Below are positions 9,350 to 19,246 of a stretch of 60,000 bases of DNA, in pieces. Numbering within the stretch: position 1 is the stretch's first letter; every line of letters begins with the position of its first letter. The stretch spans positions 32,713,501 through 32,773,500 of the forward strand of contig NC_079881.1 of the NCBI RefSeq assembly GCF_029227915.1. The letters are read 5' to 3'. The notes beneath the pieces were generated by a model. It had not been told where the DNA came from, did not search any database, and saw nothing but the letters and a program-made list of their open reading frames with translations. The translations under genes and the position numbers were made by a program. This stretch comes from Hydractinia symbiolongicarpus. Its lineage: Eukaryota > Cnidaria > Hydrozoa > Anthoathecata > Hydractiniidae.

Positions 9350-12230
9350 ATGAAAAACATGCTGAGCCCGCGTAAAATTTGGCAGCCCCAACCCAATTGT
9401 TATCTGTCGCTCGCACCAAGCTTAGGCTGGCCCGTGGGATTTTTATGGTCTACAACAAAGTTAAATTTTTCAAACAATGACACCCCCAACGATGTAGACC
9501 CTGACCGTATTAGGACTACCCCTCCGGATATCGATGTCGTTATTACTAACTCCTCTGTCCTTCCTGCTACCTGTGATTCTTCGTTACTTCCTTCCACTAA
9601 GCATTGGACATTAAAACCGTGTAAAGTTGTTTTGCAAGATGTGCTAGCTGTTGATTCGACTGAAAAGTCTCGGCTGCTGAAAGCTAACCCGGATAACTCC
9701 CACAGTGTTCTTTCTCAGCAATCAACGGAACCTGACCATCTTAGCACTATGAAATGGAAACAACCTATTGCTTGACCGAAGTCAATTGACACAAAATTGT
9801 GGAATTCCCTTGATGATGCAGTTTTCCACAATCTTCTAGGCTCTTACCCACCTGTTACTCACCTGTTTTGTGTAAGGTCACTTCCCCAGCACAACCCATC
9901 AGGTTTGAACAGGAGAGCTTTACGCAGCATCAGTTTGGTGAACGAGAAGAACAATCTACTCCGAACTCTTAAGAACACATCTGACCCAGTTGAGAAAAGC
10001 AACATGCAAAACCTTTTAGATGATATAATGGCTAAGTTAAGGTTACTTCGGAGAGGTGAGTGGAATAGGAAAAGACGATGGAAAATCTCGAATGCATGCC
10101 GGGCTTTCTCTAAGAATCCTTATCAGGCTGGAAAAAATATTTTAGATCCTAAATGTTCAATAAAACTTGAAGTTGCCCAGTACGAAATGGATTCCCACAA
10201 ACATTCAACCTTGAACGATCCTTCACGCCATATAACTCTTTCAGATCTCCCTGGATTGCCTTCACCACCAAATCTAGTCTCAGCTTTCGATTCTTCCAAG
10301 CTAAAGTTCAAGGATTTCCAAGCTGTCCTACATTCTCGTAGAAATGCTTCTTCTCCTGGGCTGAACCAATTTCCTGACAAAGTATATAAGAATTGTCCTC
10401 ATATTGCATCGTTTCTGTTTAACTTTTTTCAAGCTTGTCTAAAGAACTCTTTTATTCCTGTGCAATGGAGAATTGCATCAGAAGTTTATATACCTAAAAA
10501 CAACACACCTTGTCCATCCAACATAAAGGATTTTCGCCCCATAGTTCTTCTGAATGTTGAAGAAAAGCTCTTTTTTAGTTTGATTTCCAAGCGGTTAGAA
10601 TCGCATATTATAAAGAAAAACAACTTCATTAATACTTCCATTCAAAAAGGTTGTATGGAAAAAGTTCCGGGTTGCTGGGGACACATGTCTCTTGTTTGGT
10701 CCACACTTAAGAATGCGAAGGCACAACATTCTTCACTTTCAGCCATATGGCTTGATATTGCTAATGCGTACCCTTCAGTTCCACACAAGCTGATTTTTAT
10801 GGCTCTCAGACGCTATGGTGTACCAGAATCCTAGATAGGGCTCATACAGCTATACTACGACAGCCTGTGGAGTAAGTCTTTTTTGGCTTCTGTTCCTTCC
10901 AGTTGGCATCAACACTGTAGGGGAATTTTTATTGGCTGTACACTTTCCATTATATTATTTCTTCCAGCTATAAACGTTATTATTGAATATGTGTGTGTTA
11001 CCCCCAGCCTTATTGATACTGAAGGTAATAAAAACAAAATCCCAGACCAACCCCCAATAAAAGCTTTTATGGATGATATGTTCTTAATGTCCACGTCAAT
11101 TCCAAGTACTCAAAATTTATTAAACAGGTGTACAACAGCTCTTGATTGGGTAGGCATGTCGTTTAGACCTTCTAAATCACGCAGCATTGTTATTGATAAG
11201 GGAAAAGTCGTCCAAAGTTCACCGTTTACAGTTGGCAGCGAAAAAATTCCATCAATTCATTCTAATCCAATTAGGTTTTTAGCAGAACAATAAACTCATC
11301 CTTCTCTGATTCTGCTCTAATACAAGAATTTCTAAATGATGCCGAAAACAAACTTTCACTGCCACAATGTCTAACTTCCTTTTGTATAGGAGCAACCTAC
11401 GACACCCTTCCCTCTCCAGTTGCACTCTGTGCAAGAAACCATCCTCAAATGTCTCTCACATATTGGGTGCCTGTAGGACCTCCCTTACGCAGGGTAGATA
11501 CACATACCGTTATGACTCGGTTTTAATAATTTTGGTTAAGGCATTAAAAGAGTTTTTGGTATCATATGAACCTCTTAAGGTTTCTAAATGCAACAAAATT
11601 AATTTCATTCCGGCCGGTCAATCACCATCTAAGAAGAGACATACAAAGTGTCCAGGCCTTCTTCACCTTGCTTCCGATTGGAAAATACTGTCAGATTTAG
11701 ATTTCGTTTTAGTTGTTCCACCATACATTGCAATAACACAACTACGCCCCGACGTGTTATTAATATCCAGTTCTTCCAAAACTGTAATTATGGTAGAACT
11801 GACTTGTCCATGTGAAGAGAACACGGAATATTGGCACAAACGAAAGCTTAACAAATATTCTTCACTTTGTTATGCTATGAAAAACAATGGATGGATCGTG
11901 CATTTCTTTGCCATTGAGTTGGGTGAAAGGGGTTTCTGTTCAGAATCAGTAAGGACCTGTTTTCGTCGCCTTGGTTTCCGTAACAAGCCTTTACGTTCCC
12001 TATTAAAATCCCTAACTTTTACCTCCATGAGTGCTTCTTTTTACATCTGGATGTCTCGAAATTCTACCACTTGGGTTGAGCCTGAAAAGGCCCCAATCAT
12101 TCCTGAAGTTTCTTCTGTTACAGATATGGAATGTAAGAAATCAAAAACCCCTGAGAAATCTTCCGCAAGTCACACAAAATCTTTTACAATCAAGAAACCC
12201 GAAAACTTGCTACAAGGTCTTCCAACATAA
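9350..12230 (+). pseudogene. RLE-type non-LTR retrotransposon polyprotein (RT plus restriction-like endonuclease), degenerate
   Basis: The frame opens at ATG 9350. It passes an in-frame TGA after KWKQPIA, carries the RT fingers/palm (SSPGLNQFPDKVY, FRPIVLLNVEEK, WLDIANAYPSVPH), a TAG after GVPES, and the FMDD catalytic box at 11066-11077 (an unusual form of the YADD box), followed by SFRPSKSRS. The frame breaks near 11293. Sequence resumes at 11367 with a C-X2-C-X8-H-X4-C knuckle (11421-11474) and a PD-(D/E)XK-like endonuclease block: RPD at 11745-11753, then VELT. The thumb region seems deleted between about 11340 and 11370. The C-terminal nuclease places it with R2/NeSL/Hero-type site-specific LINEs (family knowledge). 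In intact elements the protein nicks the target and primes reverse transcription there. This copy has at least two stops, a frame change and a deletion. Confidence 0.8.
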
Positions 12231-12238
12231 CAGTCGCA

Positions 12239-13333
12239 TTGCCATCTAACCCTGATTTTAGGAATAGCGGTCTAAAAAGCTTGGGAAACACATTTTATGC
12301 AAACTCCATTTTGCAATGTTTTTATAACCTTCCAAAAGTTAAAGAAGCCATTTCTGTCAGCAAAACAACCTCAAAGTTAGGCGAAGCATTTGTAGGTGTT
12401 CTTCAAAGCTTGGCTGTTTCTAGAAGTCCAGTTGATCCCTCCCATTTTTTGCGTGCTATGAAACATCATATCTCAGCTGCAAAGGGAAGTGCATTTAATA
12501 TCTTTGCTCAGCACGACGTCCCCGTTCGGTTCTTGAATATCTCCTACCTGGTCTGTCATTAGACTTTCCATTTCTTGGAAGTCTTTTTAGTATTGGCATC
12601 AAGACATCAACCACTTGCAATTCATGTCATATTACCAGCTCCTCAGAAGTTATAGCACCATGCATCCAACTTTCTCTGCACCCTACGTTACAATCTTCCT
12701 TAGATAATTTCTTCGAAAGCGAGGAGTTGTCAGATACCAATGCCTACTTCTGCCATGTTTGCAACGCTCATCAAACTGCTCTATTAATATTTATTTTTTA
12801 GTGTTGTGTTCTGTCGCTGTTGTATTTTTCTGCCTTTTACGGTCAATGTTTTTAGGAAATCCTTGCAAAAAGGGGGATTTTGCTTTTTTGAAAAATCTCT
12901 AGAGGGTTGCAACCTCTAACTATAGTAGAACCAGCTGTCATTAGACAAGAAATATCATTACAGCTAGCTGTTTTGTCACCTCATCATCAATGAAAAAGAG
13001 GTAGTGTCGTGCGGTTCCCATCTCATTTTACAGCTAAAACGTTGCCAGTGTCAACGACCTTGTGTCAAAAATTGCCTCTCGTATTACTGCTTACCCTGGT
13101 ACCCTTCCATACCTTTTACCGTAGATGGAGAAGTGAAATTTCGTAAAAATTTTCAATTAAGGGCTATTATCAACCATTGCGGAAACTTAAATAATGGTCA
13201 CTACACAACCATAGCCTTCGACCAAATGGTTCACAGGTGGATACATTGCAACGATAGAGCAGTAATTTTCTGTGATGACCGCCTTATTAACAGTCACGAG
13301 TCATATGTTTTCTTTTTAGAAGAGCTGAGGTAA
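12239..13333 (+). pseudogene. Ubiquitin-specific protease (USP, C19) domain behind the LINE, catalytic Cys lost
   Basis: The frame carries a USP Cys box reading LGNTFYANSILQC. The Phe codon at 12293-12295 replaces the nucleophilic Cys (TTT for TGT/TGC). A frameshift near 12535 leads to a zinc-finger pair (CNSC, then CHVC). A structured repeat (copy D, about 12785-12989) interrupts the coding sequence, which then resumes with CGSHLILQLKR and the His box GHYTTIAFD (His at 13199-13201) plus CNDRAV, ending at TAA 13333. The order is that of a complete USP fold. It begins within about 10 bp of the LINE stop, in another frame. It looks like the original 3' extension of the LINE polyprotein or a second ORF of the same element. 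USPs cleave ubiquitin from proteins; this copy should be inactive. Confidence 0.75.
12785..12989 (+). repeat. Structured interspersed repeat, copy D, inserted in USP coding sequence
   Basis: Its body at 12861-12980 reads CCTTGCAAAAAGGGGG, CTCTAGAGG-GTTGC-AACCTCTA, then CAGCTAGCTG in place of the GGTGGC/GCCACC hairpin. Aligning the two USP fossils shows this sequence to be extra: it splits the protein between CNAHQTA and NEKEVV. The boundaries are estimated from that alignment. No clear target duplication is visible. Confidence 0.7.
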
Positions 13334-13360
13334 GAATATTTTAACCAGAATGAGTCAGTA

Positions 13361-13603
13361 AGGGGGCTTGACTACACTCAGTCTTGTCTTTGGAGAGTGA
13401 CGACTCCACTTATTACCAAAGTCAAAAATAAAAAAAAACAAAATCAAATAAAAATTAAGTTAGCAAGGGGGTTTGATCATACTAGGTCTTGTCTTTGGAG
13501 AGTGACGACCCCATTTATTACCCCAGTTAAAACAAATAGCAGGGGGAGTTTATCACACATGATCTTGTCTTTGGAGAGTAACGACTCCACTTATTACCTG
13601 AGT
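13361..13603 (+). repeat. Tandem stem-loop repeats R1-R3
   Basis: Three copies of a ~64-bp unit (13361-13422, 13462-13527, 13539-13603) share the form AGGGGG-TTTGA-variable-TTGTCTTTGGAGAGTGACGAC-TCCA-CTTATTACC. The 5' GGGGGT can pair with the 3' ACCCC in R2; R1 and R3 have weakened pairing. Two further copies lie at 14091-14152 and 14235-14301. They follow the USP stop directly, so they could be 3' UTR structure of the element. Confidence 0.7.
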
Positions 13604-13665
13604 TAAAAACAAAGAATAGCAACGTTAAACAGAAAGTGATCAAAGTTTATTTTAGGAAGATAGGA

Positions 13666-13723
13666 ATGTCTAGTTTCTGCTGATGACCGCCGCGGACCTC
13701 TTCGAGGTGACCCAGCTAGACAT
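13666..13723 (+). other. Long imperfect hairpin
   Basis: ATGTCTAG at 13666-13673 pairs exactly with CTAGACAT at 13716-13723, and the inner ACCTC-TTC-GAGGT at 13696-13708 forms a second stem. This would be a stable multi-stem RNA within the non-coding tail of the LINE-USP unit. I could not match it to a known ribozyme core. Confidence 0.5.
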
Positions 13724-13845
13724 CCAGGGTACTTAGGTTCAGAAATATGGGTCGAAACCTACCTGCCCTTAGTTAAAGTTCTGTTCATCTTTTCAAATGT
13801 GTTGTGTCCTCTTTATTTTTTTTTATATTTTTTTTTTAATTAATT

Positions 13846-13962
13846 CCTTGTAAAAAGGGAGAATTGTGCTTTTTGAGGCATGTTCTCTAGAGGAGTACAA
13901 CCTCTAGCTTATTTCCAAAGACCTAACAGGTTAAGTTCATCATTGCGGTGGCTTGCCACCGC
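13846..13962 (+). repeat. Structured interspersed repeat, copy E
   Basis: This is a near-identical relative of copies A-C, including the CTCTAGAGG/CCTCTAG stem and GGTGGC-TT-GCCACC hairpin. It shares an upstream tract (13755-13845) with copy A. It lies between stem-loop repeats R3 and R4. Confidence 0.85.
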
Positions 13963-14090
13963 TGTGTAAATTATTTTCGTAACAGGAGTAGCTTCGTCCG
14001 TAGTAGTTGTTGTTTTCCTACGAAAAGTATTCAGTAATTCAGGAGTTTGCTCACTCCCCACTCTCTTACAGAGTAATTAAAAAAAGCTAA

Positions 14091-14301
14091 GCAAAGGGGT
14101 TTGACAAACTGTTTTGTCTTTGGGTGTGACGGCCCCACTTTTAACCCCAGTCCATTAGGGAGACCAAGTTTGTTCACTTTGTCTACAGGGTTAACGATCC
14201 TGATGTACCCACAGTTATTGTTATAAGAAGCTTTGCAAGGGGGTTTGAAATTTCTTTTTCGGGTCTTCGTGGATTTACGCCCACGCAATTTACCCCAGTA
14301 A
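14091..14301 (+). repeat. Stem-loop repeats R4 and R5
   Basis: R4 (14091-14152) is closed by GGGGTT/AACCCC. R5 (14235-14301) is closed by GGGGGT/ACCCC and has an inner GTGG-ATTTACGC-CCAC stem. R4 carries TTTGGG-TGTGACGG-CCCCA at the equivalent place. The paired positions change together between copies, which suggests a conserved RNA fold. The following 14302-14420 is GC-richer than its surroundings and may be further UTR. Confidence 0.6.
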
Positions 14302-14577
14302 CTTCAGGCTGGTCCTTACATAGACCTGGTCCGAAGCGTCAATCACCTGTGTAAGGCTGAGTGTTGGGATCCCGTAACACATGTGGAAAACTACGGCCAG
14401 GTTCACAAGTCCTGGGGCATGGGTGGCTGTCTGCTCTTTTTTATAGTTTTGTATTTATAGTTTTATATTTATTTGTTTCTTTCTATGTCGTATAGTAATT
14501 TGTAACTGTCAGTAGGTGTTTGTGATGTAATGTTTATAGAGGGTCTTTAGTTCAATTACCTTGATTCTGCAGACTAT

Positions 14578-14700
14578 CCTTGTAAAAAGGGAGATCTTGC
14601 ACTGAATGTAGATCTCTAGAGGGTGTAACCTCTACAATTCAAAAACAAAAGAGTCAGTAGACTAGTTCCATCATTACAGCTTGCTGTTTTGTTATCTCAC
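14578..14700 (+). repeat. Structured interspersed repeat, copy F
   Basis: It starts CCTTGTAAAAAGGGAG, then CTCTAGAGG-GTGT-AACCTCTA, and ends ACAGCTTGCTGT plus TTATCTCACAATCAATC. The end abuts USP coding sequence at about 14705 with no spacer, truncating the second USP copy on its 5' side. Confidence 0.75.
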
Positions 14701-15147
14701 AATCAATCAATTAATTGTTTTTTGCAGCCCGAAAATTTGTCTGGAAATGACAGGTGGCTTTGCCCGCAGTGCTCTTCTTATCAAGACAGTACAAGCGAAA
14801 CGGTTTTCACCCAGTGTGGAGACATTCTAATTATCCAACTGAAGAGATTTACGTTTCTTGATGGAAGAACCCTAAAAAATAACAAATTTGTTACCTGCCT
14901 TGCTTCAAATGACGACATTTTTAGAGTTCGCTCTCAGCCAACGGATGACATATCATTTAACAACAAATATTCGTTAGCTGCCACTATTAAATATTCGGGT
15001 ACCCTAGGAGCAGGTCACTATTGGGCATTCATTAAAGATCGCAGCTGTGGCTCATGGTTAATACGTGACGATAAAGCAGTTGTTAGAGTTGCACCATCCG
15101 ATTTAAATAAATCTTCTGTGTATGTGTTGTTTTATGTGAAAATGTAA
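14689..15147 (+). pseudogene. Second USP (C19) fragment, C-terminal half
   Basis: The open frame aligns with the second half of the USP at 12239-13333: SINCFLQPENLSG matches its SLDNFFESEELSD, followed by CPQC, CGDILIIQLKRF, the His box GAGHYWAF (His at 15016-15018), a DDKAV aspartate motif and SVYVLFYV, with TAA at 15145-15147. The Cys box and first zinc pair are absent, because structured repeat F joins directly upstream. The frame itself has no stop, and the CAG before PEN also looks like an acceptor (TTTTTTGCAG). A spliced gene with an exon elsewhere cannot be excluded. It is diverged from the first copy, so it is not a recent duplicate. Confidence 0.7.
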
Positions 15148-15169
15148 AAATTGTCTGATTAACATTCTT

Positions 15170-15258
15170 TTTAGAGGGTTTAACCTCTACCACTTAAAAT
15201 AAAAATCATTAGACTAGTCGAATCACTACAGCTTCCTGTTTTGTTATCTCATAATCAA
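15170..15258 (+). repeat. Structured interspersed repeat, copy G (partial)
   Basis: It holds only the 3' part of the family: TTTAGAGGGTTTAACCTCTA, ACTACAGCTTCCTGT and TTATCTCATAATCAACC. It starts 23 bp after the USP stop. Confidence 0.65.
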
Positions 15259-15263
15259 CCTAA

Positions 15264-15434
15264 ACAGAACTGCATATCTTCCCAAGGAAGCTGTTTTGAC
15301 ATTCTAAAAATTGGGTAGAAGAGATTGATGTGAATTTTAACGACGCAAAACTTGGTTTTAGTCAGCCAATTTGCATGCATTTGGTGCGCCTTGTTTGCGA
15401 TATCTAAAGATGGCACTGGATACCATGTGGAGGT
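15264..15434 (+). CDS. Possible orphan exon, unassigned
   Basis: One frame reads WVEEIDVNFNDAKLGFSQ, and another gives FAISKDGTGYHVE ending at a good donor (GAG|GTAATT, about 15434). It follows structured repeat G, as USP pieces follow the other copies. I cannot assign a family; it may be debris. Confidence 0.2.
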
Positions 15435-16374
15435 AATTTTTTTATATTATTGCAAGGAAAGATGTGTATCTTAGTGTAGCTGTTATTTTACTTAAATCTT
15501 TGTTCTTCACAGTGTTTTTAAGTGTCCCTTATACACTTTCTCACTAATTATCATGGTGGAACAGATAGATTACCACATCTTCTGCAAGAAAAAGCCCCCG
15601 CTCTTTTTAGCCCCTCTCCCAACACGTTGTCTCCCTTGGAATCTCCGGTATGGATCCCTTTCATTGGCACATACATCTTTCTTACCAATCGATTTAAAAA
15701 AATGTGATGCAAAACATCTTTTATCGTGTTGGTAAAAATGGACAATGACGTAACAATAATGGCGGAATATTGCAAAGTCTAAACATCTACTGTTTAAAAA
15801 TAACGTTTGTTTTGCTGGACAAATATCAGCGAGGTAGACAATAATACGAAAAAACCGTTATGAAACTTCTTGGAAACAACGATATTGCGGTTTTATATGT
15901 TAACGTAAAAGAGCTATTATTGTGCTTTCCAACGAGGGGTCACTCACCCTTCTAACATTTTTCGTTCCAAAGTTATGAAGATTTGAAGATACCTAATTGG
16001 AGTAAAAAATTAGACAAATTCCTGCGCATTCCTCCATATAAACACTGGCAATATTTTCGGCCCCAATAGGCGTTTTTTGGTGCTCTGAAAAAGGTCAAAA
16101 TGATGGTATGATGCAGATCAGCATAGTTCGCTAAAAAATTATCGAGTTAAGCTAAAATTTGTTATAAATACAGAGAAAGATAAGTACTATATGATTAGGT
16201 CGTATATTTTACTAAATGCTATTGCGCATGCGCAAAATTACATTACCAAATATGGTCATAAATTTTAGGAATATAACAGGAAATCGTCAATAAAACACAC
16301 GCAAATTCATAACTAGGCTACTTAAAATACCACTTAGTTTAAAAATAAATTATGAGGTATCACGTGATCCTTCA
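15435..16374. other. Intergenic, no supported gene
   Basis: Short overlapping ORFs on both strands around 15520-15775 have no recognisable motif. The rest is AT-rich single-copy-looking sequence. Confidence 0.4.
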
Positions 16375-16890
16375 AGAAGTACATTTTACGGACCAGATTC
16401 TTTGTAATTTCCAGACCAGGCGCAAAATATGTCCAAAATAGCAAAAACGATCATATAAAAATTGCGAATATTATTAAAGAGACATAATAGTATGATCACT
16501 ACTTATCAAAATAAATTATATATATAAAGTACCATGTTAAAACTCGAAATGTATATTTTACAGACCAGATTTAGTGTAATTTACAGACTTGACAAAAAAA
16601 GACCAAAATCGTGAAAAATCATTGACTACATGTGCAAATATAAATAATTTAGTTAATAAATAATATTACTGCAACTTGGAAAAAAATTATTGTGTGCTCA
16701 GTTATCAGAATCACATTTTACAGACTAGATTTATTATGATTCACAGAAGTAAGAAGTGAAGACCAAAATGGTGAAAACTCATCAAATACATATGAATAAT
16801 TGGATAAAATAAAATATATAATTGCTAGCAAAATATATTGTGCTGTTTCGTTATATCTCCAATTTGCAGACCAGACCCCAACATAAGTGA
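16375..16890. repeat. Old degenerate tandem repeat, about 150-175 bp period, four copies
   Basis: Each copy begins with a tract like ATTTTACAGACCAGATTTA and then TGTAATTTACAGAC, followed by a variant of GACCAAAAT-GTGAAAA. Copies start near 16380, 16556, 16713 and 16862. They are strongly diverged. Confidence 0.5.
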
Positions 16891-17077
16891 AAAAGCAACC
16901 ACAACCTATGAAAATTAAAACAAAAATGTTTATTACTGCATAATCAAAGAAAATGTTTTTCCTACCACTAAAAAACAAAAACATTGAAAGAACTCTTAAC
17001 ATGCAGGGCTCATAACAATCACCACTACTAAATGACTTGAAAATACTGGAAATAATCTATCACTAAATAAATCGTAA

Positions 17078-17332
17078 CTAAATAACAAAAAGATCTCCTT
17101 TTTCCAAATCTATAAGCAAGGGGAAAGACCAAATATTATCAGGCTCGTTATCATAACGAATTTCATATTCAGTTTTCTTTAAAACACTGGTAAGTTTACT
17201 AATTTTAACAACATCTCCTTTACACCAAAAAACTTCCTCGCTGTCCTCTTCAGAAACACGGTGCTGAATTGTTCTACCCACTAATAGCTCTGGATTTTCA
17301 ATAAAATTATAACTTACTTGATCATCTAACAC
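17078..17332 (-). CDS. Tudor-like domain exon, C-terminal, uncharacterised
   Basis: This is an 84-codon frame with a compact domain: ELLVGRTIQHRV, an acidic turn, VFWCKGDVVKIS, YEIRYDNEPDN, and a final DLEKGDLFVI before the stop. The strand order (hydrophobic-basic strand, W-x-x-G-x-V, Y-x-h-x-Y-D) is that of Tudor/SGF29-like barrels, which I have seen as C-terminal domains of uncharacterised animal transposon-derived proteins (from memory). A TTATTAG acceptor lies just before the ATG, so this may be a last exon. No neighbouring exon was identified. Confidence 0.4.
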   Translation of the reverse strand: MLDDQVSYNFIENPELLVGRTIQHRVSEEDSEEVFWCKGDVVKISKLTSVLKKTEYEIRYDNEPDNIWSFPLLIDLEKGDLFVI

Positions 17333-17747
17333 TAATAATTACACTGAAATAAAATAAAAGCACTTTGCATAACAGAGTAAGGAAAAACTTTAATATGAAT
17401 TGTTACTGTATAAATAAACGATACCTGCATATCGTAACCATATATTTAGGCCATGGTGGCCATACACAAGTCTGTATCATACTGAACTTTGCTAGTGTTA
17501 GCTAGCTAGCATTAAATGTGCGTGCTTTTCTGGCTAGGATTTTTCTTCCTTCAAAACACAATGTAAGAAAGGATAAAAAGTTGTATTAGAGCAAGTCATA
17601 ACAACCTAGCTAGCTAGCTAGACTGTATTTAACATAATTTTACAATGCTTAATTTTGAGTGTAAAATTATATCTGAGCAGTAACTTCTTAACTGTTGGCT
17701 AAAATCAACAAAATAAACACCTGTACTTGGCACATGGTTTAGCTTTT

Positions 17748-17778
17748 ATTAACTAACTAACTAACTAACTAACTAACC
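17748..17778. repeat. (AACT)n microsatellite
   Basis: This is a short run of AACT units followed by imperfect copies to about 17805. Confidence 0.8.
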
Positions 17779-17805
17779 AACTAAATAACTATAACTAACT
17801 AGCTT

Positions 17806-19246
17806 TCAAACTTTATTTAGTATATTCTAGAAATGGAGACAAAAAGGGGCGCCCACAAAAAAAAAAAGGATAAAGAAAAAAAACTTTGTTTTCTTTGCTA
17901 AAACATTGCGTTGTTGTAAAAACTCTTATACAAGCTTACAAAAGTGTCATTGAAGAGTGTTTCCCTGAGTGAAAATCAAAAAATAGTTAAAATCTAGTAC
18001 TTTTTCTCAAAATATGAAGTTTTTATTTACCTGATTTTTTTACTTCCTCAAACAGAAACCGGGATTTTCATCTTTGTTTACCTCAGAAAATCATCTACCT
18101 TTGCATAGGTACCCAACATAAACCGGCCTAAATTGGTTTAGTGCAAGAAAAGTACCCAAATGCTAAGGTGCCCATACGCTCACCTTTAAAAATTTTGAAG
18201 TTCTCAATTTCCGCCGCGCCGAGATTTTTTTGACGGCAAGAATTGTCACGTGACTGAACAGCCTATCAATACAAAATTTGTTATTTCATCAATTTTTGTT
18301 ATCCACTTCTTATGTTTTTGCTCGTTTTTTCGAGTTTCAGAATTGCTCCGATATTTTTTGACACATAATCTTTGGGTGTTTTACTTTCAGTTTGCCCGCT
18401 TTTCCTTGCACATTTTGCCCTGCACGAACTCTACTGGCTGCGTAGTCTGCGTACCATGTTCGTTTGCCAAATTTGTTACTCCAGCAAATACAGCCAGCTT
18501 TGGCCCCAGACACTGTTTTAGTATATCATTTACTACCGCACGGCTAAACTTCGGTGGACCCGCGTTTTGAGAGTCCGTATACACGAAAAGAAAGGGTGTT
18601 AGAGTACCTTTACCTTATCCTTTTCCCATTCTATAATGAAGCTTTGTGCACTTTTTAATGACTGTTTGCGCTGTCTATACACGCTAGCGCGGTCGTCAGC
18701 CTACATTTCTATTCCTCCAGGTTAACCTTGGAAGCGCGTGATGCACGTCTCCAGCACCTGAACTATCAATTATTATTACCCATACAATCACGTCTTCTGT
18801 AGCTTAAAGAAAACACATTTCTTGTCGCTTCCCTTATTAACATCACTAATCACCGCACGAAGTTTATTATCATACGCTTGTCACATTCCTTAAGGCTGCT
18901 TTCCACTTAGTTGGATCGGACCGGATAGAGGCGAACTTGATTGCGGTCGTTTTCGTTTCTAAATTCCTACTCATGAAACAGAATCTTGGCGTACATACGT
19001 TTTTTCGCGCACACTTTTTCTGACGTATACAATATTGCTGCTCAGAATATTCGTGCATAGTTTAGTTTCATAGTTCACTTCACTGGTTAGAAAATATATA
19101 CAGAGAAGACGAAGAAAACTACAATATAAAAAGATTTTTTGGGTACGTCAACTTTTGAAAAAGCGTAAACAAAAAGGAGAATACAATTTACTTGTTCAAG
19201 ACATGAGATTTTTTGTGATCACGAGTACTTTTTTCAACAATTTTGA
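17806..19246. other. Intergenic, GC-richer patch, no supported gene
   Basis: ORFs at 18250-18570 (+) and 18387-18584 (-) overlap each other, and neither has a recognisable motif. The 18420-18770 patch is GC-richer than its surroundings and might hold a promoter, but no gene can be tied to it. Confidence 0.3.

Larger units (their letters stand above)
7588..9817. repeat. Tandem duplication, unit 2 (about 2.2 kb)
   Basis: This is the right unit of the direct repeat described at 5381-7588. It begins with a truncated 5' half of the HIRAN-like gene and ends inside the LINE ORF, which continues uninterrupted to the right. The uninterrupted flanks (complete HIRAN-like gene on the left, longer LINE on the right) show that the ancestral locus held both once. 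The extra segment here is about 2.2 kb. Confidence 0.9.

Noticed and set aside
12785-12989. Repeat D read as a spliceosomal intron of the USP
   Set aside because: No GT donor follows the CNAHQTA codons in frame, and the same sequence family occurs outside genes; an insertion fits better.
13666-13723. Possible hammerhead or HDV-like ribozyme (contains CTGATGA near 13679)
   Set aside because: There is no GAAA strand paired in the correct place for a hammerhead, and no HDV-type P1/P1.1/L3 signature; only a stable hairpin is supported.
18250-18584. Opposite-strand ORFs suggesting a gene
   Set aside because: Neither strand gives a recognisable domain or convincing splice signals; left as unassigned GC-richer sequence.
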